This document shows positions 14,770-24,712 of a DNA stretch of 46,474 nt, one piece after another. The stretch is from Propionibacteriaceae bacterium (GTDB lineage Bacteria > Actinomycetota > Actinomycetes > Propionibacteriales > Propionibacteriaceae): the NCBI GenBank assembly GCA_031272825.1, contig JAISTE010000052.1, positions 1 through 46,474 on the forward strand, written 5' to 3'. A program made the translations under genes and the position numbers. Positions within the stretch are counted from its first letter, which is position 1; every line of letters starts with the position of its first letter. The notes beneath the pieces were generated by a model. That model made no database searches, was not told where the DNA came from, and worked only from the letters and a program-made list of their open reading frames with translations.

Positions 14770-15974
14770 GGCACGCGCAGGATTCGCACCGGGTCGCGGT
14801 TGGCCGCGATAAGTGCGGGCGGCAGCGAGGCTACCAGCACCGATGCGACGGCCAGGATCGCCAGCCCCGCCATGAACCCCGGGGTGGATTGCGCCGAGCC
14901 CATGGCCTGGTTCACAGCCATCCCCGCGCCGACGCCCAGCGCGGCTCCCAGCACCCCCGCAAGTGCCGCCTGCGCCAGCACCATTACGACGATCGCCGAG
15001 CGGGTGGCACCTAACGCGCGGCGTCTGCCGAAGTCGTTCTTGCGGTCAGTGACGGCGGCCATCATGGTCACCATCACCAGGATCAGCCCCAGTCCCAGCG
15101 AGCCGAGCATCAGCTGCCTGGATGACGATGACAAGTCCGAGGAGATGGTCTCGCGGGCGCGCAGCAGCGCCTCCGGGGATTCGACCTGCACCGAGTCCGG
15201 GGCCTTGGCCGTCAGCACCTTCGGGATGTCCTCCACCACGGTGCCCACCGCTCCGGCGCTGGCCGCCTCGGCGTACAGGTAGAGTACCTTCCCCTCCCCT
15301 TCGGGCATGGCGAGCACGGTTTCAGACAAGGACTTGAGGTTGGGGTTTGCCGAGAAGACACCCACGATCGGAACATCGCCGGTTGTCAGGCTCATCCCGC
15401 CAACGCCGTCGGCGAGTCCGAGCTTCTGTGCGGCCTTTACCGAGGCCATGCCCTCGCCTGGGCCGGGCCAGCGGCCCTCCTCCAACGTCACCAGCCGCCG
15501 CAAGTCCCCGTAGAAGGGGCGCTCGGCCACCCCGGTGCCGTCGGCGGGAATGTTGGCGTTGTGCCCGTCCTGGGCCGGGCCGAGTGCAAAGGCCCAGGCG
15601 ACGCCTTCGAGCGATGAAACCGCGGTGACGGAATGGGAGCTGATCTCGGCCGCGCCGTTGTTATCTGAAACAGCAATAAGCAGTGTGCCCATATCGTCCA
15701 ACCGGCTGACCACATCCTGTTCGGCCCGCACCGCCCTGCCGGTGGTGAGCAAAACGGTTACGCACACCAGGGCGGTGACTATCGCCGCCGTAATGATCGG
15801 GATTGGCCTCGCCAGCGCGGCCTTCAGCGACTCCGCGCACAGCGCACCGAAACGCGGATGAGCACTGACAGGAACCAAATCGGAACGCTCGCCTGCCGCC
15901 CGGTCAGGTCGCACCCGCCCGCCGTTGCGGGCACCGGGGCGGCGCGGGCGGGACAAGTGCGAACGCGGCTTCAT
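14766..15974 (-). CDS. FtsX-like ABC permease
   Basis: The 402-residue permease has an Arg-rich N-terminal tail of about 45 residues, a first helix (IPIITAAIVTALVCVTVLL), a large extracytoplasmic domain and three C-terminal helices with the FtsX motif TDRKNDFGRRRALGATRSAI. The start ATG overlaps the ATPase TGA (ATGA). It forms a set with the ATPase and the peptidoglycan-binding adaptor upstream. Such sets are widespread in actinobacteria, often for peptide export or resistance; the substrate is unknown. It converges on hemG, and both stop codons lie in one CTAG. Confidence 0.85.
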   Translation of the reverse strand: MKPRSHLSRPRRPGARNGGRVRPDRAAGERSDLVPVSAHPRFGALCAESLKAALARPIPIITAAIVTALVCVTVLLTTGRAVRAEQDVVSRLDDMGTLLIAVSDNNGAAEISSHSVTAVSSLEGVAWAFALGPAQDGHNANIPADGTGVAERPFYGDLRRLVTLEEGRWPGPGEGMASVKAAQKLGLADGVGGMSLTTGDVPIVGVFSANPNLKSLSETVLAMPEGEGKVLYLYAEAASAGAVGTVVEDIPKVLTAKAPDSVQVESPEALLRARETISSDLSSSSRQLMLGSLGLGLILVMVTMMAAVTDRKNDFGRRRALGATRSAIVVMVLAQAALAGVLGAALGVGAGMAVNQAMGSAQSTPGFMAGLAILAVASVLVASLPPALIAANRDPVRILRVP

Positions 15975-16648
15975 CTCGCCCCCTGGACGGCCAGCTGAAT
16001 ACGTTCGTCGCCGTCTTCGGCAAGCTGGGGCGAGTGGGTGGCTACGACCACGCAGCAGCCGTCCCGCGCCTGGCCCCTGAGCGCTTCCCAGACGACCTGA
16101 GCCGAGGCCGGATCGAGGTTGCCGGTCGGCTCGTCGGCAAATATCAGCGTCGGGCCGGTGAGCAGCGCCCGGCACAGAGCGACGCGCTGGGCTTGCCCGC
16201 CCGAGATTTCTCCGGGCCGGTGGTCATGGCGGTTGGCCACCCCGAAGCGCTCCAGCAGTTCCAGACCCCGCTTTTTCGCCGTCTTGCGGTTCATACCGGT
16301 GAAGACCGCACTCTCGCACACGTTGTCGATCACGGTTCGGGCCGGGTCGAGCATCGCATCTTGAAATACGAAGCCGACGCGGGCCGCGCGAATCGACGAG
16401 CGTTGGGCATCGCTCAAGGCGGAGAAGGGCCCTCCCTGGGCGCGCACTTCACCCGAGCTGGGCTTTAGCATTCCGGCCAACACGTAGAGCAGCGTGGATT
16501 TCCCGCAGCCCGATTCCCCGGTGAGCGTTGTGAGCGTGCCGGGCATGAACGCGTGCGTGAAGCCGCTGATTACGGGTGCGAGCTTGACCGAATACGTAAA
16601 GCCGAGCTCTCTGGCCTCTAGTACCGGCGCGGATGACGTCCCGCTCAT
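15971..16648 (-). CDS. ABC transporter ATPase (LolD/MacB type)
   Basis: The 225-residue ATPase has Walker A GESGCGKST, Q-loop FVFQDAML, signature ISGGQAQRV, Walker B LIFADEP and the switch His in VATHSPQL. The start ATG at 16648 lies one base after the adaptor stop. The frame is open to 16681, but the homology begins after MSGTSSAPVLEA. It energises the FtsX-like permease downstream. Confidence 0.93.
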   Translation of the reverse strand: MSGTSSAPVLEARELGFTYSVKLAPVISGFTHAFMPGTLTTLTGESGCGKSTLLYVLAGMLKPSSGEVRAQGGPFSALSDAQRSSIRAARVGFVFQDAMLDPARTVIDNVCESAVFTGMNRKTAKKRGLELLERFGVANRHDHRPGEISGGQAQRVALCRALLTGPTLIFADEPTGNLDPASAQVVWEALRGQARDGCCVVVATHSPQLAEDGDERIQLAVQGAR

Positions 16649-16649
16649 G

Positions 16650-17708
16650 TCATTCCTTCGGGGAGACGAGCACGCGGGCACCGATTTCGATTCCGTCGAC
16701 GATGGACTGGCCGTCCTGCGTGACGAGCACCTTCACCGGGGTACGGGTTCCATCCGCTTGCAAGACGAACGTTTCCCCGCCCGCATCGGTTAGCACCGAC
16801 GACGCCGGGAGCATCGCCCCAGAGGTGTCGGGGACGACCACGATCTTGCCCGCCAGCACGTTAGAGCCCTCGGACAGCATCGGAATGGAGTCGCACTTCT
16901 TCGCGCACAGCGCCGAGCCGTCGGGGGCCGAAACCTCCATCCAGATCGTGTCCGTGTTGTCCACTCCCTTCTCGGGCTGGCTCAGTACCCCCTCCCACTC
17001 GTCCTTACCCGAACGAACCGAAATGCCCTTCTCTTCCCCCAATATTGCGAGTTGATCGGCGGAAAGCTGGGCCCTGAAGCGCGGCTGGGCTGCTGCCATC
17101 GAAACCAGTTCGGTACCCGCCGCGATGTGTGATCCGACCCTGAGATCCTTGGCAAGCACGATCCTCGTAGGCAGCTTGGGGAAGAACACTACATCGGATG
17201 AGAACACCAGCCCGTCGGGCTCCATGCCGAGCGTCTTCTGCCAGGTCTTAACGGCATATGTCGTCGCCCGGTCGAACGAGCCCGACACCTGGGAGAGATA
17301 CCCGCGATCAACCAAGAACCGCTGCAGCTGGCTTACGTCCTCGCCCTTGGCCCCTTCTGACAAATCCCTGTGGCTGGGGATCTTGCCCGTCAGCGCCGCC
17401 GTCGGCCGGAGATCGATGGTGAACAGCTTCGCGCCTTCCTTCACCTTCTTATTGGCCTTGAAGTCGATCGTGGTGAGCGTCCCCTCGCGGGTGGCAGCAC
17501 CGTTGGGAACCAGCTCCCACGATGCCAATACCGGCACCGAGAGCGAGCGCCCCAGCGCCCCTTCCTGTACAACCACCGATTCTTGAACGACGTCGGAATC
17601 CTCAACCTTGGGCGGGGCAAGAGTTTGCGTCCCCGCCCAGAAACAGGCGGCTCCGACGAGTGCGCAGCTAAGTACCCAGCTGGCGGCGACCCGAATGGAG
17701 TTCCTCAT
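16650..17708 (-). CDS. Membrane-anchored adaptor with peptidoglycan-binding domain
   Basis: The 352-residue protein has an N-terminal membrane helix (about residues 8-25). A peptidoglycan_binding_1-type repeat follows (GAKGEDVSQLQRFLVDRGYL ... FDRATTYAVKTWQKTLG, about residues 120-165), set inside HlyD-like lipoyl/barrel halves. This layout is typical of actinobacterial adaptors in tripartite-like ABC export sets. The ATG at 17708 overlaps the stop of the upstream lipoprotein gene (ATGA); a GTG at 17714 is possible. It presumably couples the ATPase/permease pair to the wall. Confidence 0.82.
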   Translation of the reverse strand: MRNSIRVAASWVLSCALVGAACFWAGTQTLAPPKVEDSDVVQESVVVQEGALGRSLSVPVLASWELVPNGAATREGTLTTIDFKANKKVKEGAKLFTIDLRPTAALTGKIPSHRDLSEGAKGEDVSQLQRFLVDRGYLSQVSGSFDRATTYAVKTWQKTLGMEPDGLVFSSDVVFFPKLPTRIVLAKDLRVGSHIAAGTELVSMAAAQPRFRAQLSADQLAILGEEKGISVRSGKDEWEGVLSQPEKGVDNTDTIWMEVSAPDGSALCAKKCDSIPMLSEGSNVLAGKIVVVPDTSGAMLPASSVLTDAGGETFVLQADGTRTPVKVLVTQDGQSIVDGIEIGARVLVSPKE

Positions 17709-18355
17709 CCCCACGCCGCATCACCGATGGCAATACTATTCCCGCTATCTTGCGGGCACGCGGTATATAGATCCAGATATTCGCTCCCAGTTAACTCAAT
17801 AGTACCGTTATTGACCTGTTCTACAATGTCCTGCCACGGATTCCAAACCGTCTGGTTTTCCATGTTCCCTTGAACCCAAGATTCTTTCGTTGGAGGGCTA
17901 GAGATCGTGTATCCCCTATTCTCCAAACACGCCTTGGTATCTAAAGCCCGTCCATACGCACTGTTGAACCATTCTTCATCTTTAACTACATTCTCACCAC
18001 CAACTGAGGTGATACATCTATAGATATCTTCATCATATACCATACCCTGTTCTTTGCTGAGACCCTGCGGTGGAGTCCATGTATGATCAGCCTCCACTTG
18101 AATATTCCACCCGGCTTTCTTGGCACAAGCCTCAAGCGAACGATCCGCCTCTTCTCTCTCACGCCTAGTCTTTTCCATCCAGGCAGGTTCGACGTACGTT
18201 CCGCCCAAGCTCTCCGAAGTGGACGGCTTCTCCACAGAGACTCCACCAGGGACATCAGTAGTATCTGCAACACACGAGGTCGTAGCAAGAACAATGCACA
18301 AACAGAGCACCGACTTTACTAACAAGGAACCGGTCGGAGTTACTCTACCCTTCAT
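17705..18355 (-). CDS. Lipoprotein of unknown function, lower GC than its neighbours
   Basis: The 216-residue protein has a lipoprotein signal ending in LATTSC, an acidic/Ser-rich linker, and a globular part with five more cysteines, Trp-rich patches (DHTWTPPQG, EEWFNSAYG, VWNPWQDIVEQVNNG) and no family I recognise. It opens the adaptor/ATPase/permease set and is translationally coupled to the adaptor, so it may be the ligand-binding or immunity component. Base composition is visibly more AT-rich than flanking genes, which suggests recent transfer or relaxed selection. An in-frame TTG at 18367 is an alternative start. Confidence 0.75.
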   Translation of the reverse strand: MKGRVTPTGSLLVKSVLCLCIVLATTSCVADTTDVPGGVSVEKPSTSESLGGTYVEPAWMEKTRREREEADRSLEACAKKAGWNIQVEADHTWTPPQGLSKEQGMVYDEDIYRCITSVGGENVVKDEEWFNSAYGRALDTKACLENRGYTISSPPTKESWVQGNMENQTVWNPWQDIVEQVNNGTIELTGSEYLDLYTACPQDSGNSIAIGDAAWG

Positions 18356-18557
18356 CGAATTGCGCAATCCTCTTTATTCCTTTCACGAGAGCTTTCGGGG
18401 GGCCAACACCTTCTGCGTGTCAGTTGGTTTCCAAGATATGCCTTCTCTTTGCAGATAACAAGAGTCAAATAGATGAGACTTTTCTTACCAAAATCATCAC
18501 CTATTCAGCGTTTAGTGACCATTTGCGTCATTTCCCATCATTTCCATCCCTCAGCTC

Positions 18558-19295
18558 CTACCAGCCCCATTTTGCGCAGGTGAACCGCTCCCGCCCGGTC
18601 AGATCCCGGTGGGTTTCGATGCTGCTATAGCCATGTTCGGCTAGCAGCGCTCTCACGGTCGCCCCTTGTGAGTCGTCGTGCTCGAAGGCCAACCACCCGC
18701 CCGGCTTGAGCAATCGTGCAGCCGTCGGGATTAGATCACGGATGGCATCCAGGCCGTCGTCACCGGAAAACACAGCCATTTGCGGTTCGTTTTCCTTGAC
18801 ATCATTGGCCACCTCTTCTCTGCGCGAGTGCGGCACGTAGGGAGGATTGGAAACGACGATGTCCACGAGCCCGTTCAGATCACTAAACGAATCCTTGAAA
18901 TCGCCCGAGCGAAGATCGACGCCCGTTCCCTCCAGGTTCTTCCGCGCCCAAGTCAATGCATCGGCAGAAAGCTCGACGGCGTGAACTTCGGATGTCGGGC
19001 ATTCTTTGCTAATCGATCGCGCGATAGCCCCGGAGCCGGTACATAAATCCACGACAACTGGGCTACCCGGCTTTTCCCCAATACGCTCGATCACCCAACC
19101 TGCGAGTACCTCGGTTTCGGGGCGCGGCACGAACACCCCCGGCCCAACCAACAGGGTCTCGTAGCGGAAGTACGCCTCACCGGTGAGATATTGCAAGGTC
19201 TCGCCGGCTTCCCGTCGGCGCGTCCATTCGGCGAGCTGTTCCGGAGATTGGGCCAGCTCGCGCAAAAGCCGCAGTTCGTGGGCGGGAAGCGCCAT
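18558..19295 (-). CDS. prmC: Peptide chain release factor N5-glutamine methyltransferase
   Basis: PrmC methylates the Gln of the GGQ motif in RF1 and RF2. The 245-residue protein has the SAM-binding VVDLCTGSGAIA, the catalytic NPPY at 150-153, and the GEAYFRYETLLVGPGVFVPRPETE connector. It is about 35-40 residues shorter at the N-terminus than typical PrmC. It cannot be extended, because the prfA TAG stands in-frame immediately before the ATG. It is the last gene of the rho-rpmE-prfA-prmC block. About 200 AT-rich bases (18356-18557) with no recognised feature follow. Confidence 0.92.
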   Translation of the reverse strand: MALPAHELRLLRELAQSPEQLAEWTRRREAGETLQYLTGEAYFRYETLLVGPGVFVPRPETEVLAGWVIERIGEKPGSPVVVDLCTGSGAIARSISKECPTSEVHAVELSADALTWARKNLEGTGVDLRSGDFKDSFSDLNGLVDIVVSNPPYVPHSRREEVANDVKENEPQMAVFSGDDGLDAIRDLIPTAARLLKPGGWLAFEHDDSQGATVRALLAEHGYSSIETHRDLTGRERFTCAKWGW

Positions 19296-20372
19296 CTAGT
19301 CGTGCACTCCCAGGCGTTCGGCCAAGTCGGCGGCCTGCAGCGCGTCGACGACCGCCTGCAGATCGCCGTTCAGCACCTGATCGAGGTTGTAGGCCTTGTA
19401 GCCGATGCGGTGATCCGAGATGCGGTTTTCCGGGAAGTTGTAGGTTCGGATGCGCTCGGAACGATCCAGTGTGCGCACCTGGGAGTGCCGCGCCTCGGCG
19501 GCCTCAGCGGCGGCGTCCTCTTCTTGCTTGGCCTTGAGCCGGGCGCGCAGCACGCGCATGGCCGATTCCTTGTTCTGCAGCTGCGAGCGCTCGTTTTGCG
19601 ATGAGACGACAATCCCAGTCGGCAAGTGCGTTATGCGCACCGCCGAGTCCGTGGTGTTGACGCCCTGACCGCCGGGCCCCGAGGAGCGGAAGATGTCGAT
19701 GCGGATGTCCTTTTCGTCGATCTCAATCTCCGAATCGTCCGCCTCAAGATCGGGCATGACGAGCACGCCAGCCGCCGAGGTGTGGATGCGGCCTTGGGAT
19801 TCGGTGACGGGCACGCGCTGCACGCGGTGAACCCCGCCTTCGAACTTCAGCACGCCGTAGGGCATGTTTTCGGGCTCGGCGTTCTTGGTGGCCTTGATGG
19901 CGATCGTCGCGTTCTTCACCCCGCCCAGATCGGTGAGCTGCTCGTCCAGGATTTCCGTCTTCCAGCCCTTGTGCTCGGCGTAGCGCTTGTACATGTTGAG
20001 CAGATCTTCGGCGAATAGGGCCGATTCCTCGCCGCCGGCCCCGGCCTTGATCTCCATCAACACGTCCTCGGTGTCGTGGGGGTCGCGCGGAGCGAGCAGC
20101 TTCGTCAGCTTCTCGGTGACGTCCTCAAGCTGTGCCTGCACCTCTTCCAGTTCCCCGGCGAAACTCTCGTCCTCGGCGGCCAGCTCTTTCGCGGCCTCCA
20201 GGTCCTCGGTCAGGGACTCGTAGGCGTCCATGTTCTTGATAATGGGGGTGAGCTCGGAGTAGCGACGGCCTACCTTGCGCGCCTTCGCCATGTCGGTGTG
20301 GGTGGCGGGGTCGGCGAGGGCGGCCTCCAGCTCGGCGTATTCCTCTCGCAGGCCTTCGGCTGCGTCAAACAT
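19296..20372 (-). CDS. prfA: Peptide chain release factor 1
   Basis: RF1 ends translation at UAA and UAG. The 358-residue protein has the codon-recognition PVT (188-190; PAT or PVT in RF1) and the GGQ at 234-236 in [17 protein letters not shown]. The gene ends in TAG, the stop read only by RF1, and the prmC ATG follows with no spacer in the same frame. A strong terminator lies between rpmE and this gene, so prfA-prmC probably has its own promoter in 20373-20438. Confidence 0.96.
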   Translation of the reverse strand: MFDAAEGLREEYAELEAALADPATHTDMAKARKVGRRYSELTPIIKNMDAYESLTEDLEAAKELAAEDESFAGELEEVQAQLEDVTEKLTKLLAPRDPHDTEDVLMEIKAGAGGEESALFAEDLLNMYKRYAEHKGWKTEILDEQLTDLGGVKNATIAIKATKNAEPENMPYGVLKFEGGVHRVQRVPVTESQGRIHTSAAGVLVMPDLEADDSEIEIDEKDIRIDIFRSSGPGGQGVNTTDSAVRITHLPTGIVVSSQNERSQLQNKESAMRVLRARLKAKQEEDAAAEAAEARHSQVRTLDRSERIRTYNFPENRISDHRIGYKAYNLDQVLNGDLQAVVDALQAADLAERLGVHD

Positions 20373-20438
20373 TTGCTGCTCCTAAGTTTTGTATTTGCGG
20401 CCGCCAGCTGCGGCCTGGAAAGTTGGCTAGACATGTGA

Positions 20439-20469
20439 AACGCGCCGAGGGGTATCCCCTCGGCGCGTT
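20439..20469 (-). terminator. Strong hairpin terminator after rpmE
   Basis: A perfect stem AACGCGCCGAGGGG / CCCCTCGGCGCGTT with a 3-base loop, followed on the minus strand by TTTC, lies just downstream of the rpmE stop. It should separate rpmE from prfA transcription. Confidence 0.85.
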
Positions 20470-20477
20470 CAGTAAAG

Positions 20478-20705
20478 CTACTTCTTCTTCTGCGCAGCCT
20501 TGACCTTGGCGTAGCGCTTCTCGAAGCGGGCCACGCGGCCGCCGGTGTCCAGAATCTTCTGCTTGCCGGTGTAGAACGGGTGGCAAGCCGAGCAGACCTC
20601 AGCGCGGATCTGGCCGTCCTTCTTGGTAGAACGCGTGGTGAACGTGTTGCCGCAGGTGCAGGTGACGGTGGTCTCGACGTAGTCGGGGTGGATACCTTGT
20701 TTCAT
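20478..20705 (-). CDS. rpmE: 50S ribosomal protein L31, zinc (C+) form
   Basis: The 75-residue bL31 begins MKQGIHPDY and has the zinc-ribbon cysteines of the C+ form: Cys16 and Cys18 in TCTCGNTF, and Cys37 and Cys40 in [14 protein letters not shown]. The ATG at 20705 has the ribosome site AGGAGAAG; the frame is open further upstream without homology. It lies between rho and prfA as in many actinobacteria. The C+ form suggests a zinc-free alternative (C-) could exist elsewhere. Confidence 0.95.
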   Translation of the reverse strand: MKQGIHPDYVETTVTCTCGNTFTTRSTKKDGQIRAEVCSACHPFYTGKQKILDTGGRVARFEKRYAKVKAAQKKK

Positions 20706-20820
20706 TTCTTCTCCTTTAGTGGGCTGGGTCCAAAATAGGTGAACCAGCACCGAGGGTTTAGCTTAGCCGGTGGGCTTGTACTCGGCCAAACGGGTGCGGC
20801 TGCGGTTTTATTCCCGAGCC

Positions 20821-20926
20821 TTTCTCTACCCCGTCATCCTGCGCGAAGTCGCAGGATCTTTCCCTCGACGACGCACCATCTTGCGTTAGATCCTGCGGCT
20901 GCGCTTCGCTTGCGCAGGATGACGAG
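20821..20926. repeat. Head-to-head pair of REP-like palindromes between rpmE and rho
   Basis: One 24-base leader unit (20821-20844) is followed by the hairpin ATCCTGCG-cgaagt-CGCAGGAT (20836-20857). An inverted copy then ends GCGCAGGATGACG near 20924, so the whole element is an inverted repeat of about 95 bases. It is the same family as the array at 10961-11129. It lies in the 235-base gap between rho and rpmE and may act as a processing or termination site. Confidence 0.85.
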
Positions 20927-20940
20927 ATTGGGATGACCGT

Positions 20941-22650
<1,710 letters not shown>

Positions 22651-22814
22651 CGGATTTCCTTTCCTTGCCCACCTCGAGGTATGTGTGGGGGCATGTGGCT
22701 TTGCAGACGGCATTCACAGTTCTACCGGGAAGGTTTTGGTTTGTTTTATTGCCGCCAAGCGGTTCGTACGCCCCAAATACTAGCACTCACCTGCGCGCGG
22801 TCAACCGAGACTCG

Positions 22815-23423
22815 CTATTTCAGCTCTAAATCCGCTTCTTCCCACACGGTTTTGAGTGCCTCGAAGCCGTGCACGACCGGAAATTGGGGAAATTCGGCTA
22901 CGACGTTCTGGGGAGGGTTCACCAAGATGCCGCGGTCGGCGGCACCCAGCATGGCGGTGTCGTTGTAGGAATCCCCGGCGGCGATGACCCGGAAGTTGAG
23001 GGCGTGCAGCGCCTCAACGGCCCGCTGCTTCGAATTGGGTTGCCGCAGCTGATATCCGACGATCTTGTCGCCGTCTAACACGAGGTTATGGCAAAACAAC
23101 GTCGGGTAATCGAGCTGAGAAATGAGCGGCGCCGCAAACTGATAGAAGGTATCGGATAAAACGATCACCTGCGAGCGTTCGCGCAGCCAGGCGATGAACT
23201 CGGCGGCCCCAGGCAGCGGCTGCATCTGGCCGATGACTTCCTGTATCGCCGCGATGCCGAGCTTGTTGGCGTCGAGTATGGAAAGACGGTGGCGCATCAG
23301 CTCGTCGTAGTCGGAGATGTCGCGGGTGGTCAGCCGCAGCGCCTCAATGCCGGTAGCCTCGGCGACGTTGATCCAAATCTCGGGGGTGAGTACCCCCTCC
23401 ATGTCCAGGCAGGTGACGCGCAT
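22815..23423 (-). CDS. thrH: ThrH: phosphoserine phosphatase / homoserine phosphotransferase
   Basis: This HAD-family enzyme is 202 residues long and matches Pseudomonas ThrH as I remember it: CLDMEGVLTPEIWINVAE at the start (Asp7 nucleophile; Glu9 replaces the usual second Asp), LSDTFYQFAAPL, GYQLRQPNSKQRAVEAL and AAGDSYNDTAMLGAA. ThrH transfers phosphate from phosphoserine to homoserine and can also act as SerB. The gene overlaps hom by one base. It occupies the place where thrC and thrB stand in the conserved lysA-hom-thrC-thrB-rho order, so it may supply O-phosphohomoserine. Confidence 0.92.
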   Translation of the reverse strand: MRVTCLDMEGVLTPEIWINVAEATGIEALRLTTRDISDYDELMRHRLSILDANKLGIAAIQEVIGQMQPLPGAAEFIAWLRERSQVIVLSDTFYQFAAPLISQLDYPTLFCHNLVLDGDKIVGYQLRQPNSKQRAVEALHALNFRVIAAGDSYNDTAMLGAADRGILVNPPQNVVAEFPQFPVVHGFEALKTVWEEADLELK

Positions 23424-24712
23424 CAGTTACTCCCCACGCGCATGGTCTTGATCTGGGAGGCGACGCGCTCTAAAGCTTCGAGCTCGCTCAACACCGAGTT
23501 CACGTCCCCGGCGGCCGCATCGTGTGTGACCAAGCGCAGCCTGGCTAGGCCTTCCTCGTCGGCCTCGTCCTGACGCACTGACTGCAGGGAGACCCCGCTT
23601 GAGGCCAGCACCGCGGCGATTTCGGCGAGCACCCCCGGTTCATCCTTGACGATCAAGGACAGGTACCAGCGCGAGCGCTCTTGGTCGGCGGGCGTGATGG
23701 CGCGCTGGGTACCGCGCAAGAACCCGCGCGCGAAGGTGCCGCGCACCCGGTTGCGCGCGGCCGTCACCACATCTCCCAGCACCGCCGACGCTGTGGGGGT
23801 ACCTCCCGCGCCCGGGCCCATGAACATGAGCCGCCCGGCGTACTTGGATTCGACGAAGATGGCGTTGTAGGCCCCGTGGATTCCGGCCAGCGGGTGTTTG
23901 ATCGGGAGCATTGTGGGGTGGACGCCCACAGAGATCGAGCCGTCCTCGGCCAGCTCGCAGCGGGCCAGCAGCTTGATCACTCGGCGCATCTGGGTGGCCG
24001 CGGCGATGTCCTCTTCCGTGATCGCGGTGATGCCCTCGCGCGAGACGTCGGAGAGCTTGACATCGGAGTGGAAGGCGAGCGAGGCCAAGATGGCGGCCTT
24101 CGCGGCGGCGTCGTAACCCTCGACGTCGGCCGTCGGGTCAGGCTCGGCATAGCCCAGCGCCTGGGCCTCGGCCAGAACGTCCGAGTAGGCCGCCCCCAGG
24201 GTGGTCATCTGCTCCAAGATGAAATTTGTCGTGCCGTTTACGATGCCGGTCACGGCCAAGATCTCGTCGCCGACCAGCGATTCGCGCAGCGGCCTCACGA
24301 TCGGAATGGCACCGGCCACCGCGGCCTCGTAGTAGATGTCGACGCCGTTGGCCTCGGCCGCCGCGTAGATCTCGGCCCCGTACTCGGCCAGCAGCGCCTT
24401 ATTGGCGGTGACGACGGACGCACCCGCGTTCAGCGCCGCCAACACATACTCCCGAGGAGGTTCGACGCCCCCAATCACCTCGATGACGATGTCAATATCT
24501 CCCCTGGTCACCAGGCCGATGGTGTCGTCGGTGAGCAGCGAGCTGTCGATCCCCGGGCGCTTCTTGGAAAGGTCGCGCACGGCGATACCGACCAGTTCGA
24601 GCGGCCTGCCGATGCGCGTGGTGAACTCCTCGTTTTGCTCCAAGAACACGTGGGCGACCTGCGCGCCGACCGTCCCGGCACCCAACAGCGCCACCTTCAA
24701 CGCTTCACTCAT
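23423..24712 (-). CDS. hom: Homoserine dehydrogenase
   Basis: The 429-residue enzyme reduces aspartate semialdehyde to homoserine. It has the Rossmann motif LLGAGTVGAQV, VVTANKALLAEYG, GIVNGTTNFIL, the catalytic-region AEPDPTADVEGYDAAAK, and a C-terminal ACT domain (SLIVKDEPGVLAEIAAVLASSGVSLQSV) for feedback control. The ATG at 24712 overlaps the lysA stop by eight bases. It lies between lysA and thrH in one operon, placing the branch to threonine and methionine beside lysine synthesis. Confidence 0.96.
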   Translation of the reverse strand: MSEALKVALLGAGTVGAQVAHVFLEQNEEFTTRIGRPLELVGIAVRDLSKKRPGIDSSLLTDDTIGLVTRGDIDIVIEVIGGVEPPREYVLAALNAGASVVTANKALLAEYGAEIYAAAEANGVDIYYEAAVAGAIPIVRPLRESLVGDEILAVTGIVNGTTNFILEQMTTLGAAYSDVLAEAQALGYAEPDPTADVEGYDAAAKAAILASLAFHSDVKLSDVSREGITAITEEDIAAATQMRRVIKLLARCELAEDGSISVGVHPTMLPIKHPLAGIHGAYNAIFVESKYAGRLMFMGPGAGGTPTASAVLGDVVTAARNRVRGTFARGFLRGTQRAITPADQERSRWYLSLIVKDEPGVLAEIAAVLASSGVSLQSVRQDEADEEGLARLRLVTHDAAAGDVNSVLSELEALERVASQIKTMRVGSN

